From: Blasia pusilla | Lineage: Eukaryota > Marchantiophyta > Marchantiopsida > Blasiales | Length of the DNA stretch: 64,000 nt | Reading direction: 5' to 3' | Assembly (NCBI GenBank): GCA_050084515.1 | Contig: CM114271.1 | Span: 38,874,001 to 38,938,000 of the forward strand | Part shown: one piece after another, positions 23,890 to 35,629 of the stretch | How positions within the stretch are numbered: position 1 is the first letter of the stretch | Layout of the letters: the number at the start of each line of letters is the position of its first letter | Position numbers and translations under genes: made by a program | Notes under the pieces: generated by a model | Told to the model about the DNA's origin: nothing | What the model saw: only the letters and a program-made list of their open reading frames with translations | Databases searched by the model: none

Positions 23890-25723
23890 TTAATTTTCCA
23901 ATTAAAATTTGTATGCAGAATCATAAGGACCGTACACTAACAAAATCATTCTTAGCCATGTCCTCATGTGTAGGAGTCCTCAAGGGCCCTCAAGTTCAGT
24001 GCACGAGGCCTCCGTTGGTCCGTCCGGCGAATGAGTGGTCGCTCTGGGGACAGCGTGGATCGGGGAAAGGCAAATGAGCAGCAGCTGAAAAAGCCGTGGA
24101 CATAATGGGAGGGCCTGGATGATTGTGGAAGTCGCTTTGTGAGCAGCTCAGCAGCGGTGGGGGTGAATGAGAAGTGAGGTTTTAGGGAGGAATTATGGTC
24201 GGCCTTGCACCCCAATCTCGCAGCCAAGGATGCGCGGCGGCATCTTGCACGCCCGACATGAATGTCGAGATCCGGCGGAGGTCGCAGGACGCGCGAGACT
24301 TTCGATTCGGTCAGGACGAAGGCGGCCGCATATCGGACGGGATACCTTCATCGCATGCATGTCGAGGCCCAAGCGAACCGAATGCGAAGCGTAACTCCGA
24401 CTAATCCTGCCCCAGAAATTCAACAGGCTGGACTCTGGAAATCGAAAAGAGAAAAGCGTGAAGTAATCGTCCACGCTTTTCTCGTTGTGCATGCGAGGAT
24501 CTCTTCAGATCTACCAACTGCTGAATCTAGCTCTGGCCTGTGTAGAGATTCTCGGATTAACCGGTGGCAGTGAGATTAGGGATTTCATTCAATCATGCGT
24601 CTGTTCGACACATAATTCCGCAGTTTCTCAACATCCGGTTCTTTTGTCGTTGATATAATTTCATGTCTCAGATCTTCAGGAGTCCACTTTCTTTTTCCTC
24701 TCGCGGAATGCGACATTGAAGCTTCTTACGGACTCTCGTTCTTCCACTTCTTTTTCTTTAAACTCACAGGCCCTTCCCGGGTTTCGTCAACACTTCTGAG
24801 AATCTGAGGTTTGCTCTACAAGGCCGTCACGTGTTCACTTCCACAAACGCCCTCTACTCTATCATATCATCTCATCCAAACAGGACACGGAATTCTGGGC
24901 CGATTTTGATGCATCTTAATGCAACTGTCGCGGCTTGGTCACAGAGAGTGAGTACCACGTTACCATAATGGCAACTAAATCCTCCTGTAAGAGGCTTTTT
25001 GAACATTCACCTATGGACTGTTCAAGTCCACATAAAGGTGGATGTCTAATTGCTCCGGTGATTTGTAAGCAAAGTCGATGAGCCACACACCACCCGCTTC
25101 GAATTCTCGGACGCAAAATGAGGAAATGACGTATGAGATAAACTGTGAGAGAAATTCTCGTCCACGATGGGATCGACCAAAACGCAAACAGACGAGAAAG
25201 AAAGAAAGGATCAAGTGGCGAATTACAGCATGCACACAAAGCGAAAGTAATGGGGCAGAATCGAGTGATAAGAATGACTACGTATATTTCCAACATTCAG
25301 AAGGGAATCGCCATAGCTCCACGAGCTTTCCTACAAAGTTACACAGGCTTTCACCATCACCGTGTTTTCCTACCCATCCCACAGCCGACGACGAGCCATA
25401 GACTACTCCGATGGTAGCGGTACTCACCGTCATCGAAATCTAAGATACGATCTTTACATCCGATTTCGAAACACTCCAAGACCTTCTGTCTCCTCCGTCT
25501 GATCAATCAATCGATCAATCCTCCGGCGCTCAGGGATTCTACATCGACCAGTCTGCGGAGGGCAGTCGAATTTTCGGAGCTGAACGAGCGCCGCACGAGT
25601 GCCGGACCGGATCAGCGGCGGGTCGAGGGGTGCGTCCACTTCCGATCTCCGACCGTACAAATCTGTCTGAAATCTTGGATCGTTCGAAGCATGCAGCATG
25701 CACGCATGCATGCATGCGGGCGA
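23890..25723. other. Spacer downstream of the P450 gene
   Basis: Moderately GC-rich. I see several short frames on both strands but no recognisable domain, RNA gene or repeat. The 3' untranslated region and polyadenylation signals of the P450 gene should lie in its right part. Confidence 0.35.
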
Positions 25724-28593
25724 TTATGCCTTGTGGTGCCGTTGAAGAGACGCCGGGGGAGAGGGGAAGGCGGAGAGAGGAAGGCGAGGGGTGAGGAGGA
25801 CTTCGAGTGGAATTTCTTTGTGGAGGACGAGTCCGAAGCGTTCGGAAAAGTCCACGTCCTGGGGACTCATTCCGGCCGGGAGCTTCCAGTCGAAGCACTG
25901 GAGCAGGATGGCAATCGTGTGCTGCAGTATGAGGACGGCGAAGTTCTTCCCCGGACACATTCTCCTCCCGGATCCGAAAGGGAGCAGTTCGAAATCCCTG
26001 CCGTGGACGTCGACGCTACTCGACGCGAATCTCTCGGGCCAGAAGTCGTTCGGTCTTTCCCAAACCCTTGGATCTCTGCCGATGCCGTAAGCGTTGACGA
26101 AAACCATGCTCTCTGCCGGAAGGAAGTACCCATCGACCTCGCAGTCTGCCATCGAAAAATGCGGCACCATCACGGGGGCAGCGGGATGGAGCCGCAAGAC
26201 TTCCCGCACGATGGCGCGCATGTAATTCAGCTTAGGGACGTCCGATTCCTCCACCAATCGCTCCCGCCCCACCACTGCATCTATCTCCTCTTGAGCCTTT
26301 TCCAGCGCGTCGGGCCTCCTCAGTAGCTCCGCCATCGCCCACTCCAATGTCGCGGACGTAGTATCCGTTCCCGCGAGGAGAATGTCCTGTACAAAATCGC
26401 CCATCTCAGGAATTAGATCGCACGCCGTGACCGGTGCTAATCTGCGAGGAGGTGCCGGCTACCTACCTACCTTTCGCAGCAATCCATCAAATCAGATCAC
26501 GGCCAAGCTTGTAGAAGCGGGCTTCCATGTTCACATTTGCAATTTGAGCCCTGTTATGGTTTCTCTAAAAGCATCGACTAGTTCAAACGATCTGAGCACT
26601 TCTCGGATTAGATTTGTCGCATGCTGAAAGCTCCGAGTGCGATTCCATCTCACGACGTCCCAAGTCGCAACAGCGCTGCCGGCTTTCTACCAATTCACAG
26701 CCCGAGAACAGAGTGATCCGCCACGTTTTTGAAGAGCCTATTGCTCTCAGCAGGGTCGGAGATACGCCTCCGTCCTAGCTGGGGCTACAAATCGAACCCG
26801 GAAACCCCAGTTTCCATGCGATTCAAGGTCAATCAACTTCCAGCGAAATATGGTCCGCTCAGACCAAATTTCGCTGGAAGTTGCGGACCATATGACCCCA
26901 GGATCTTCCTGCCGTCCATCGATGGACTTCTGCCCCGTTCCGCCTTCACAGAGACTCTGAGCGGGCAATCAGTAGTGCACCTGATTTTCTTGATCGATCA
27001 TGAGCAAGGACTATTCGAATGATCATGACTCGAGTCTGCCAACAAGGACCCGTGCTCCTTGATTGTCTGATTTGTTCGAGACACAAGCCAGAGCATTTTT
27101 CCACGCTAGCAATTGCGATCATTCCCAAACAGAGTCAAAGAATTCAACAGCGTATGAAGTGGACTTACAAATAGCACCCCTTTCATCTCAGTTTCAGTTA
27201 GAACTCTCCCACTTTCGTCTCCCTGAGTCGATAATGTCAGCAGCACATCGACCAGATCCCTCAAGTTGTTCTTGTCTAAGGTCTGGCGATGCTCGTCGAG
27301 AATGGCATCGAAGAATTTGTGAATTTTGCCGAAGGACACTTTCATAGCCTTTCTACTCCCAAACAGATCGAAAGGCTTCAAAATAGGTATGAAGTCTCCC
27401 ATATCCAGTTGACCCAAACCCTCAAAACACTCCCTCAGGGTCTCCTCAAATTCGAACGATTCTTTAGAAATGTCTGCCTCGTCTCCAAAGTAGTTCTCGC
27501 TGGCCATCATGCGGGTCAAATTGTTTGCGATGAAAACAGAAAACTTGACGTTCATCGCCACTTCTTTTCCCCCTCGAGATCCTTCCAGTAAGTCCAGCAG
27601 TAAAGACGCCGTCTGCTCCCTTCTCATGACCTGTGAGGTCCAACTACTCCCAAGTCAGAATGCAACATATACGCACTCAAACCCACCGAGCATTCGTGAG
27701 CAGTTCCCCCATCTCTGCTCATCCTCAGAGTTCAGGTTCTAATTTACAACTGGACTCAGAAGCGATCCGGAACAGTGAGAACAACGTCTCGATCTGACCT
27801 CCGAGGGGTGGAAAATACAGTCGTTTCAGACCACAAATTCACCCCTGCGGATAGGACTCAGTTCTCCAATCCCCCGTCTAGCGAGGCCTGGATCTGGCCA
27901 GAAAGTTCTTCAACAAAATCGTTGAGATTTTGGGGTTTCCACATCGAGAACGTTCCCTTCAACTCCAAATGGCGGAAGGTCGATTGATTGATCGATTTCG
28001 GCATGACAACAGCAGATTTGGAGGAGTAAAAGGTCTACATTTTTGGTCTAACCATCAACCAGATCAAAGAATATTTACACGGAAATTTCAGAATTCTTGG
28101 AAATTCTGATTCCGACATAGTGAGTCATCACTGGTGGACGAGCAGGAATCCACACCTGGAAATCTTCAAGCCGCTTCGGGTTGAGGAGTTCCGTCATGTA
28201 CAGCTTCTTCAGGTACCGTGAGTCAACTCCGTAAGGCGACAACCCCATCAGCCGACTCTGGATATATTTCAGCTTCACACCATTTAGACGCGACGCAAAG
28301 GTGAGATCATGAGTCTTGAGAATCAATTCCGCTAGTTTTGGTGATGAAATTATCACGGCAGGAATCGCACCCATGCGCAAGGACGTGATCGGCCCGTACT
28401 TCTGCGAGAGCTCCATGAACAAAATGTGCGGCTTTTGGTCTCCGGCCAGGAGCGGAAGATTTCCCAACACAGGCCACGGCTTCGGGCCCGGAGGATATCG
28501 TCGGCGCCTCTTCGAACTCGCCAACTTGCCGAAGATGAGCAGCACCATCACTGCCACAGCGATCCCCGTGATCAATTCCCAACTCGCTTCCAT
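25724..28593 (-). CDS. Cytochrome P450 (CYP71 clan, A-type), three exons
   Basis: Haem-thiolate mono-oxygenase, probably anchored in the ER membrane; substrate unknown. Exons: 28593-28156 (residues 1-146), 27630-27169 (147-300), 26404-25724 (301-526), all introns phase 0. Junctions read CAG|GTGTGG ... TCACAG|GTC and TTT|GTAAGT ... CCTGAG|ATG. The 526-residue length is normal. Visible features: N-terminal membrane helix, PPGPKPWPVLGNL hinge, I-helix AGTDTTS (311-317), ExxR in REVLR (368-371), WPERF (422-426), and haem loop FGSGRRMCPG with the cysteine ligand at 450. The helix-C motif, usually WRxxRK, is SRYLKK, so the tryptophan and first arginine are missing; this is unusual but not disabling in all P450s. 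Most angiosperm A-type genes have one intron near the I-helix, whereas this has two, as seen in early land plant families. No frameshift or stop: apparently functional. Subfamily cannot be assigned. Confidence 0.93.
26835..26882. repeat. Stem-loop in P450 intron 2
   Basis: AACTTCCAGCGAAAT pairs with ATTTCGCTGGAAGTT, and after one A-A mismatch TGGTC pairs with GACCA around the loop CGCTCA. The near-perfect 21-position stem lies in the second intron; the adjacent GCGGACCATAT is a second inverted copy of part of it. Confidence 0.85.
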
Positions 28594-30382
28594 CTTCGCC
28601 CGCTCGCACCAATCCTGTACCCTCGGATTTCCTACCTATATGAATGATATCGCCTCGGAACCTCTGAAACCAATCCGACCTGGTCGCCGCAGACTCGATA
28701 GATCCTGAGACACGACTCCCGTGCACACATCCGCAGATCCGGTGAGGTATCGCGCCACCGAGAGTTCTTTTGCTGGGATTTGCGAATCAGCCTCGATCGA
28801 TCGCGGCCCAAGATCTCCGAATGCGCACCGAACTAGCCGCATGGCTGGACCTTTCCACACCTCATGAAAAAGAAGACAGACGGAACTGGCACTTTTGCAG
28901 ACTCCATGAATTTGTGCACGTCCAGTTGTTCCGGGCAGTTGGTTGCACGACCTCTTCTCTCCCGGCCGATAGCCGGCAGATGTCTGCGTCTGGGAATTCG
29001 TCCCCTTTGTATCTCCTCGGTCCTCCACCGGGGGACTTATCTCCTCGGTCCTCCACGGGGGACTCGCTAATGAGTCCTCTCGAGTCGTGACTGGTTCAAG
29101 TTTTGAACAACCGTCACCGTCGATCGGAATGGAACGCCGTAGAAAGTCCGTCGACGGAGCGGGTAATCGCTACTGGACGTCGTGTCGTGTTCGTTTGCAA
29201 GGGCACTATGCACAGAGTCACCCGAGTGCGTCCGATTAATTATGAGCTAATCCTACATCGTTTTAGCATGTCAACGACTGTCGGTTGGGGAGTCGCGTAG
29301 CGATCATGCTGTCCTGTCAGGGGCGCAGTCTCCGTCTCCCTCCTCTCCGTGTTGGCGGGGCCCGTAAGGTGTCCGTCTCATGTGCTGGATCTTACGGAGT
29401 GAGCTCACGGCTGGACACGTGTCAATGGCCCACGGGTTAAGCGTTCGTTCCTCAATGCTGCGGGAGAAAGAACTTGTTTCCAATTCGGGAATAGTTCCAC
29501 TACGACTAATGGCCCAAAAGTCATTTAATTTAAATGAATATCTCATTTCCACCTATTCGTGAATTTCGGGAGGAAGGGGTCACACTTGGGACAGCATATT
29601 TCCTTACGTCAGGACATGCGAAACGTGCGAAAGAGGACTACATGCACTGGTGTAACATTCCACAAAATGACGTGGCTATTTTAAGTGTGAGGAGAATGAA
29701 TTTCCATACTATGGCACCATGGAAGAATCCATATTCTACGTCATAGGTAACAATATAAAGCAAATTCTCAGGAGCTAAAAGGTACCTCCTCGCACCCCCA
29801 AGACACACAACTAGTTGACTAATTCTCAAATCGAATAAGACAACATGGGATGGGAGAAGGATACCCTTGAATCAAACCATTTTCCACATAAAAAGTCTTC
29901 CGAGATATTTGCAGGCACACCTTTACCTTCGATCCAACTCCTGACTTATGAGAAAAATAATATAAGAGTATGTTACTACCTTAGACCACTTTATTTGTGC
30001 GTATTATTATTTGTCATTTTCGTGATTATGAATACTAATTACGAGTCGAATAATGGAATAATGGAAGGAGCCGTCATTACCTTAGACAGATTCATTTCTA
30101 AGTATTATATTTTCATTTGCAAAATGAAAAATCATGCAAGAGTGTGTCACCGCCTAACACTTCTTCATTTCTATTTATCATATTGTCAATTACATCATGG
30201 AAAACTTTGCAAGAGTGTTTCACAACCTAAGACCTCTTCATTTGCATGCATTGTATTGTCATTTGCATGAGGAAAATTAATGCGAGACTCTCATAATTTT
30301 ATTCCCACCCGATTATGACTTCATGGAGTAATAAGAACTTTACTTAAGGTGCCGTTTGGAAAAAGTCCCCATTGAAGGCTCA
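28594..30382. other. P450 upstream region and spacer
   Basis: Holds the promoter side of the P450 gene; I see no convincing TATA element at the usual distance. A 27-base direct repeat (ATCTCCTCGGTCCTCCAC and following bases) occurs at 29011-29037 and 29039-29064. No other gene recognised. Confidence 0.4.
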
Positions 30383-30740
30383 TAGAAACGCAATCTAAAA
30401 AGGAATGGTGCCCTTGAGTAAGACGAAAACAAGGCCTTTTGATTTTCCCCACGGTGTGGAAACTTCTCGTTTCCTGTCCGGGATTGATTTTCTTAATCAC
30501 TTTTCTTTAGGGCCCTAAGTATAAGCCTCCAAAGGCACAAATTTTGTAATTCTTCTTTTTAGAGTTGGTTGAAGCGCTCTTAGAAACGCTTCTAAAAAGG
30601 AATGGGGCCCTTGGCGGAGTATGACAAAAACATGGCCTTTTCGTTCCAGTCACCGGTGTAAGAGTTCCTACTTTCCTTATCAGGATTTTTCTCAATTTTT
30701 AATTAATTTTCTGTAAAGCTCCTAAGTATAAGCATGTGAC
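30383..30740. repeat. Diverged tandem duplication, about 197-bp period
   Basis: TAGAAACGCAATCTAAAAAGG ... GTGCCCTTGAG ... CCTAAGTATAAGC at 30384-30530 recurs as TAGAAACGCTTCTAAAAAGG ... GGGCCCTTGGC ... CCTAAGTATAAGC at 30581-30735. Not coding. Confidence 0.75.
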
Positions 30741-32262
30741 GCTATAAGAAAATTTATTTTTAAAAAAAATGCATGTATAGTCGTCACGTATTTGCATTTA
30801 ATGCAAAAAAAAAAATTTACTAGTATTTTTTTTTCCCTTGCTTTTAGGGTGAGATGAGTGGGAATGAAAAAATTCACCTATGGAGAATGATAATGTGAAA
30901 TTAGAGGACACACAATGAATAAATTTTACTTTTAAAAAATATGACAAAAAATAAGAAAGATCGATTTTTTTTAATAAATTTAACTTTGCTCAAGAAAAAT
31001 TTTCATAAATTTTCCTTTATTAATTTTGAAAAAATGATTTATCCCTTTTCCAATCCCCATATTTCAATAAATAAATAAATAAAATGAAAATCTTACCCAT
31101 TCTTGTTTTCTGCTTAGTATAGGGTAAAATCAGAAAAAATCATCAAGTGAGGGACAAATTTGACAGGGGTCTTCAAAGGTTTTCAATTAGTAAAAAAATT
31201 CATTCATTTTGATCCAAAGTTTGTCTCAAAATATTTTTTTTTAAATCCCTCACAATTAAAGCTTGAAAAGGAAACTAAATGACATATTTCTAAATTAAGG
31301 TAATGTATGTAATTTCCCTTCCAAAATTAACTTAAAATTAAAAAAATTCTAACTTTTGAAATAATAATTTTAATTTCTATAATGAAAAACTTAACTGATT
31401 ACGAAAAAGAGATAAATTTATTTTTGGGACTCTATTTTTAAATTTAAATTTCTTTTGAAAAAATATTAGTTTTATTTAAAAATCTCTTTTCTATTCAAAT
31501 CTTAACTTAGTACAGGGAAAATCAAACAATAATTGAGTATCTGAAAGGCTTCACCCGTGGCACACACAGCTTCGTACCGCCCTTAATAGAATAGTATGAT
31601 GAAGTGACTACATTTTAGGAGGGCTCCCTGTAACTATTCATCAAGAGCAAAGAGTCGGGAGCAAGTCAACCATCAGGTTTGAAAGATCATGCAAGTCATG
31701 ATTGTTTATCCTTATGTCCTAGGGACTAGTAAGACGCCATGCGGATGCACGTTTTATAAATGTAAAATTTTTAAACAACGAGCAATTTTAGAGTTTTCTC
31801 ATATTATTTGGGCATGTGTGAAATTTGGAAAATATGAATTATAATAAATAAATTTCAAAATCTTATAGAAAATGAAAAAAGGTTTGAAAGATTAAGAGAA
31901 AAAAATTGCAAGGGGAGATTAACAAAAAACCAGGTAAAAACTGAGGACATATTATGTAAACATCATTTTGTGCATCTTCTTGATTTTTTTTAATTTCATA
32001 AGTTTCAATTTGGAAACAAATCCATCATTATAATGGTCAAAATTTTCCATTTTCAAATTTCAAATAAAAGAAGAATTGAAGCGTGCTTTCTTTCAAACCT
32101 GATCCCTTTAATTTTTTCAAGAAATATTTTTTTGAAGGATGAATTATTTTAAATAATATATTTAACCAAAAAACCCTCCCTTTCCTTTTGCCTCTTATTC
32201 AAACTCTCTCACCTCATCTCCCTTAAGTCTTTTCTTTTAAATGTACACATGTTGTAAGCAAA
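30741..32262. other. AT-rich spacer
   Basis: Very AT-rich with many A and T runs; no gene, RNA gene or repeat structure recognised. Confidence 0.5.
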
Positions 32263-32318
32263 AATGCCCTCAAAGGAGACATGTCCCTTTGAGGGGACAT
32301 GTCTCCTTTGAGGGCATT
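32263..32318. repeat. Perfect 25-bp hairpin
   Basis: AATGCCCTCAAAGGAGACAT plus five more bases (32263-32287) is exactly complementary to 32294-32318, with a 6-base loop TTTGAG. An alternative pairing exists because AAGGAGACAT recurs once more just downstream, at 32324-32333. Confidence 0.93.
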
Positions 32319-32334
32319 CTCCAAGGAGACATCT

Positions 32335-32370
32335 ATACTATCAATAGAGGAAGGCCTCTATTAATAGTAT
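32335..32370. repeat. Second hairpin, 16-bp arms, Helitron-like 5' sequence
   Basis: ATACTATCAATAGAGG and CCTCTATTAATAGTAT pair with one mismatch around a 4-base loop. With the two bases before it the sequence reads TCTATACTAT, which looks like a Helitron 5' terminus; no matching 3' end was found. Confidence 0.75.
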
Positions 32371-33786
32371 AAATAAGTTCCCTGCTAACTAAGTTGACAC
32401 ATATACTCATGTTTCACAAAAATAGTACTAGTTGTGACTCTTTTTCCTTATGTTACAAAGATTTCAATCACGACTAAGTAAACATGTCTAGCCATGCTGC
32501 CAAACACTAACTACCGATGAGATTAAAGATGAATTTCTTGAGTTGTCTCAAACTTAAGTCCCAAATATCCCTACTAATGGGTTTGACATGCCTGCCATCA
32601 TAAAGTACGATGTCCACATGCATACCTTTTTACTTGATGGGTTTGGCCAATTCTTTGTAAATCTTGTCAATTCTATTTAGAGATTCTCAAGTGCAATTTG
32701 AAAGTCTAGGAAGAATTTAATTGTAAATTTTTTTAATTTTTTCTTTAAATTTAAAAATATTCATTTTTAGAACATATAAAGAATTGTTCTTCGAACATGT
32801 TGAACACTTATATTATTATTATTAAGTTTTAAAAATTAAAAATTTTCTATTGGGATCATATCATCATGTGTATATTTCAAACGCCAATATTAGTAATGGT
32901 ATGTATTTTCTCATTTAAGTTCATTTAAAATTTATATGATGGGAACTTAATAAACTTAATTTGTGTACATTGCATGGACCATTGAATCTAAATTATTCCA
33001 TGAATACAGCAGTTTTTTGTTTATTGTTGCAGTATTTTTTAAGATTAACACTTTTCCCTTATCTAAATTCTCTTTTTTTAATTAATTTTTAATTCCATTA
33101 TTTTTCATGCCTTGCATGGGTAATTAAAACACAATCTATAATAATTTGAGCTTTATAAGTTAGGGAATTTTTAATTCTTTGGTCTATTTTTAACTTTCAA
33201 AAATAATTGTGCAAAATTTTATCTTTAAGAATTCCAAAAAATTGATCCTTTTCTTTTTTCATTAAAATATGAAAAAATGGAGAAATTATTAACAAGGATT
33301 TCTTATTGAACAAAACAATGAAAGTGTTAAATTTTCAATAAGAGAGAGATTTAGGGAAAGATGTAGTAAACTTTGAATAGGGAAGGGGAAGGGGAAAATG
33401 GATAATTTTCAAGAAGGGAGGGATAGTGGATTCCTAAGGGAAAATATTTTAATGTTTCCTTTTCAATAAAATAAGAAAATACATAGTAAAAGTATTTCCC
33501 ACCACCCTGCCCAACGCTTTATCCAAAGGGGTGAAGACCCTCTTTGGAGATTTAGGGAGGGCCCATCAATCCCTACCCATTCTTAAGGGTAGAATTTGAC
33601 TCCATCTCCCCATATTTATCCCCAACCTTTCATGGGGAAATGAGATAGACAATATAGGTAGGGTCAAATCCTCTCCATTCCTTTAGGGAGTAAAGTTATG
33701 AACCAGTATGCATCCCTCTTTAGGGTTTTGAGTTTTATAACAAACTTTAGAACAAATTCTTATTCGGAATAACATCGGGAGTAACA
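32371..33786. other. AT-rich spacer left of the gypsy element
   Basis: No gene, RNA gene or notable repeat recognised. Confidence 0.45.
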
Positions 33787-33954
33787 CGGTGCTTGGTGGG
33801 TCGGAGAACACGAATCCGAGTAGGAAGCACGAAGGTTGAGAGAACGGCGAAGGTGAAATGGGAAGAAACCCGGTGCTTGGAGGGTTGGAGAACACAAATC
33901 CGAGTAGAAAGCACGAAGGTTCGGAGAACGGCGAACAGGTTAAAAAGAAGTCTT
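33787..33954. repeat. 84-bp tandem repeat, two copies
   Basis: CGGTGCTTGG ... GAACACGAATCCGAGTAGGAA ... AGCACGAAGG at 33787 recurs from 33871 with few differences. It lies directly outside the left end of the gypsy element. Confidence 0.85.
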
Positions 33955-33997
33955 GAATGGGAACTATTCTATTATGTATTAATGGGAACACGGACAC

Positions 33998-34480
33998 TGT
34001 CACATCTCAGTAGCCAATAGGCAGAGATCTATCGTGGATAGGGCGTAGGAGCCAATGGACTATCTTGAGTGAAACTTTGTCCCACGGTGTCGGATGAGGT
34101 TGAGGATAGGTCCGTTGTATCAGGAACATCGTTTTTGACAACTTTCCTGTTGAGGTCTTTCATAGTCGGGTGACTTGTTGACCAGGTCACTCGCCCCTGG
34201 TAACTTGTACGCGCAGGTTACCAGGAGGATTAGCTATTTTTCGGGGAAGAGTCTTTTGGCTCTTCCTAAGCTTATCTAAGGGAGGAATATGGCTTTCCCA
34301 AGCCATCTTTCTCAGGTTGGGCCATTGGAGCACCTCTCTTATATGTGTGTGGATAGGACTAGGGTGCTAGCATCCGGATTCCTTGATACAACAGGATGGA
34401 CGAGGCTCGATATGCCGATGTAGATTGAGGAGTGGAGTTTTAGGTTGGGTGTGCCATTTTTACTACTCTTTATTTTTACA
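33998..34480 (+). repeat. 5' LTR of the gypsy element
   Basis: It starts TGTCACATCTCAGTAGCC and ends TTTATTTTTACA, and matches 42978-43457 over its whole length with scattered substitutions. At the position of the TATA box in the 3' LTR (TATATAAG) this copy has TTATCTAAG, so its promoter is probably damaged. The sequence after it, TGAGAAAGATATCAAGG, is the expected primer-binding position but does not match the common initiator-Met tRNA complement. Confidence 0.88.
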
Positions 34481-35629
34481 TGAGAAAGATATCAAGGGGC
34501 TGGTAGGAATTCATTGTTTGCAGGCAGGCAAGCGAGTTGCCTCGGTGGGGAGCCCCTAGAGATGTTGGTTGGCGTTTCATTGGTCATTTTTCTATTCGGA
34601 AGGCCGTGGGCGAAAGCGCTGTTTTTTCTTCTCAGATTTTTCTCGTGTAGGTTAACGAGGGACAACAACAGAGTGGGAGTCACGCAGGAGCGCTCGGGTG
34701 CAATGCAAAGGGTTGGAGCGTTGGAGAATAGGCACAACGGGAGTGTAGAGAGAAAACGTTGAGAGTTTGTAGCGGCTAGGGAGGGGGCCCGCATAGGGTC
34801 GCACGTGCCCCCCCCCCCCCACCTCTTTTTTCGGATGTGGTTGGCGCCATGGTCGGCGCCAACATCGAAATCGTCGTGGTCGGTGCCTCCCACGCAACAT
34901 GGTAACCAAGTAGGGCGTACGTGGTAGCAGTGAAGGATATGTGGTAGAACTATGGGCAACGTGGTAGACGGGATGACATGGTTGAGTTCAGACGGAGTTG
35001 AGTAAGGTTACGGGGGCGTTTGGGGATGGGCGGAGAGGTTTGCGCGACGTGATGTTTTTTTTCGAGCATGGTTAGGAGTTGCGAGGGTTGTGCTGGGGAC
35101 ACACACGCCGATGCTGGCGGGAGGTTTGACGAGTGACCGAGGAGATGGTTGTGCTACGGACGTTGTCATATCACGTGGAGGAGTGAGTGTTGACGGTGTA
35201 GTAGGTTGGAGGGCATGATTAGGTTACCCATTCGAGTCCCTTTTTCCCACACTTATCTTACGTGATTGAGAGTACTAGGTACCAGATAGTAGCTGGTGCT
35301 AGGTGGGTGCAGTGATGGTGATGAGTGTAGACTCTTTTCATGTCTAGCATGTTGGTGGATATATGGCGGTTGTCAAGTAGGGGTCGCATGTATGACCCGA
35401 GCGTGTCGGTAGGTTAGGTGAGTTAGTGGGAGACTCATGGTGAGCTTGAGTGTTGGGTGTGCGTGAGGTTAGGTGTGTCATCACGGGATTGATGTTAGCA
35501 CAGGTGAGCTAGTGAGGAGTGTGGGAGACTCTCGGTGAGTTTGAGTGCTTGAGCGGATGAGACAGGGTTGTCATCACGGCGTTCTTCCAGGGTTCGGAAG
35601 AACTGGGTAGTGCGAGCAGTAGTAGTGGT
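34481..35629 (+). other. Gypsy leader region
   Basis: About 1.1 kb between the 5' LTR and the first gag-like frame. It contains a run of about 14 C (near 34808) and G-rich stretches. No conserved domain seen; the gag start could lie further left than the first clear frame at 35630. Confidence 0.5.

Noticed and set aside
25691-26326. Open frame of 211 codons on plus
   Set aside because: It is antisense to the last P450 exon, whose coding constraint keeps the opposite strand open.
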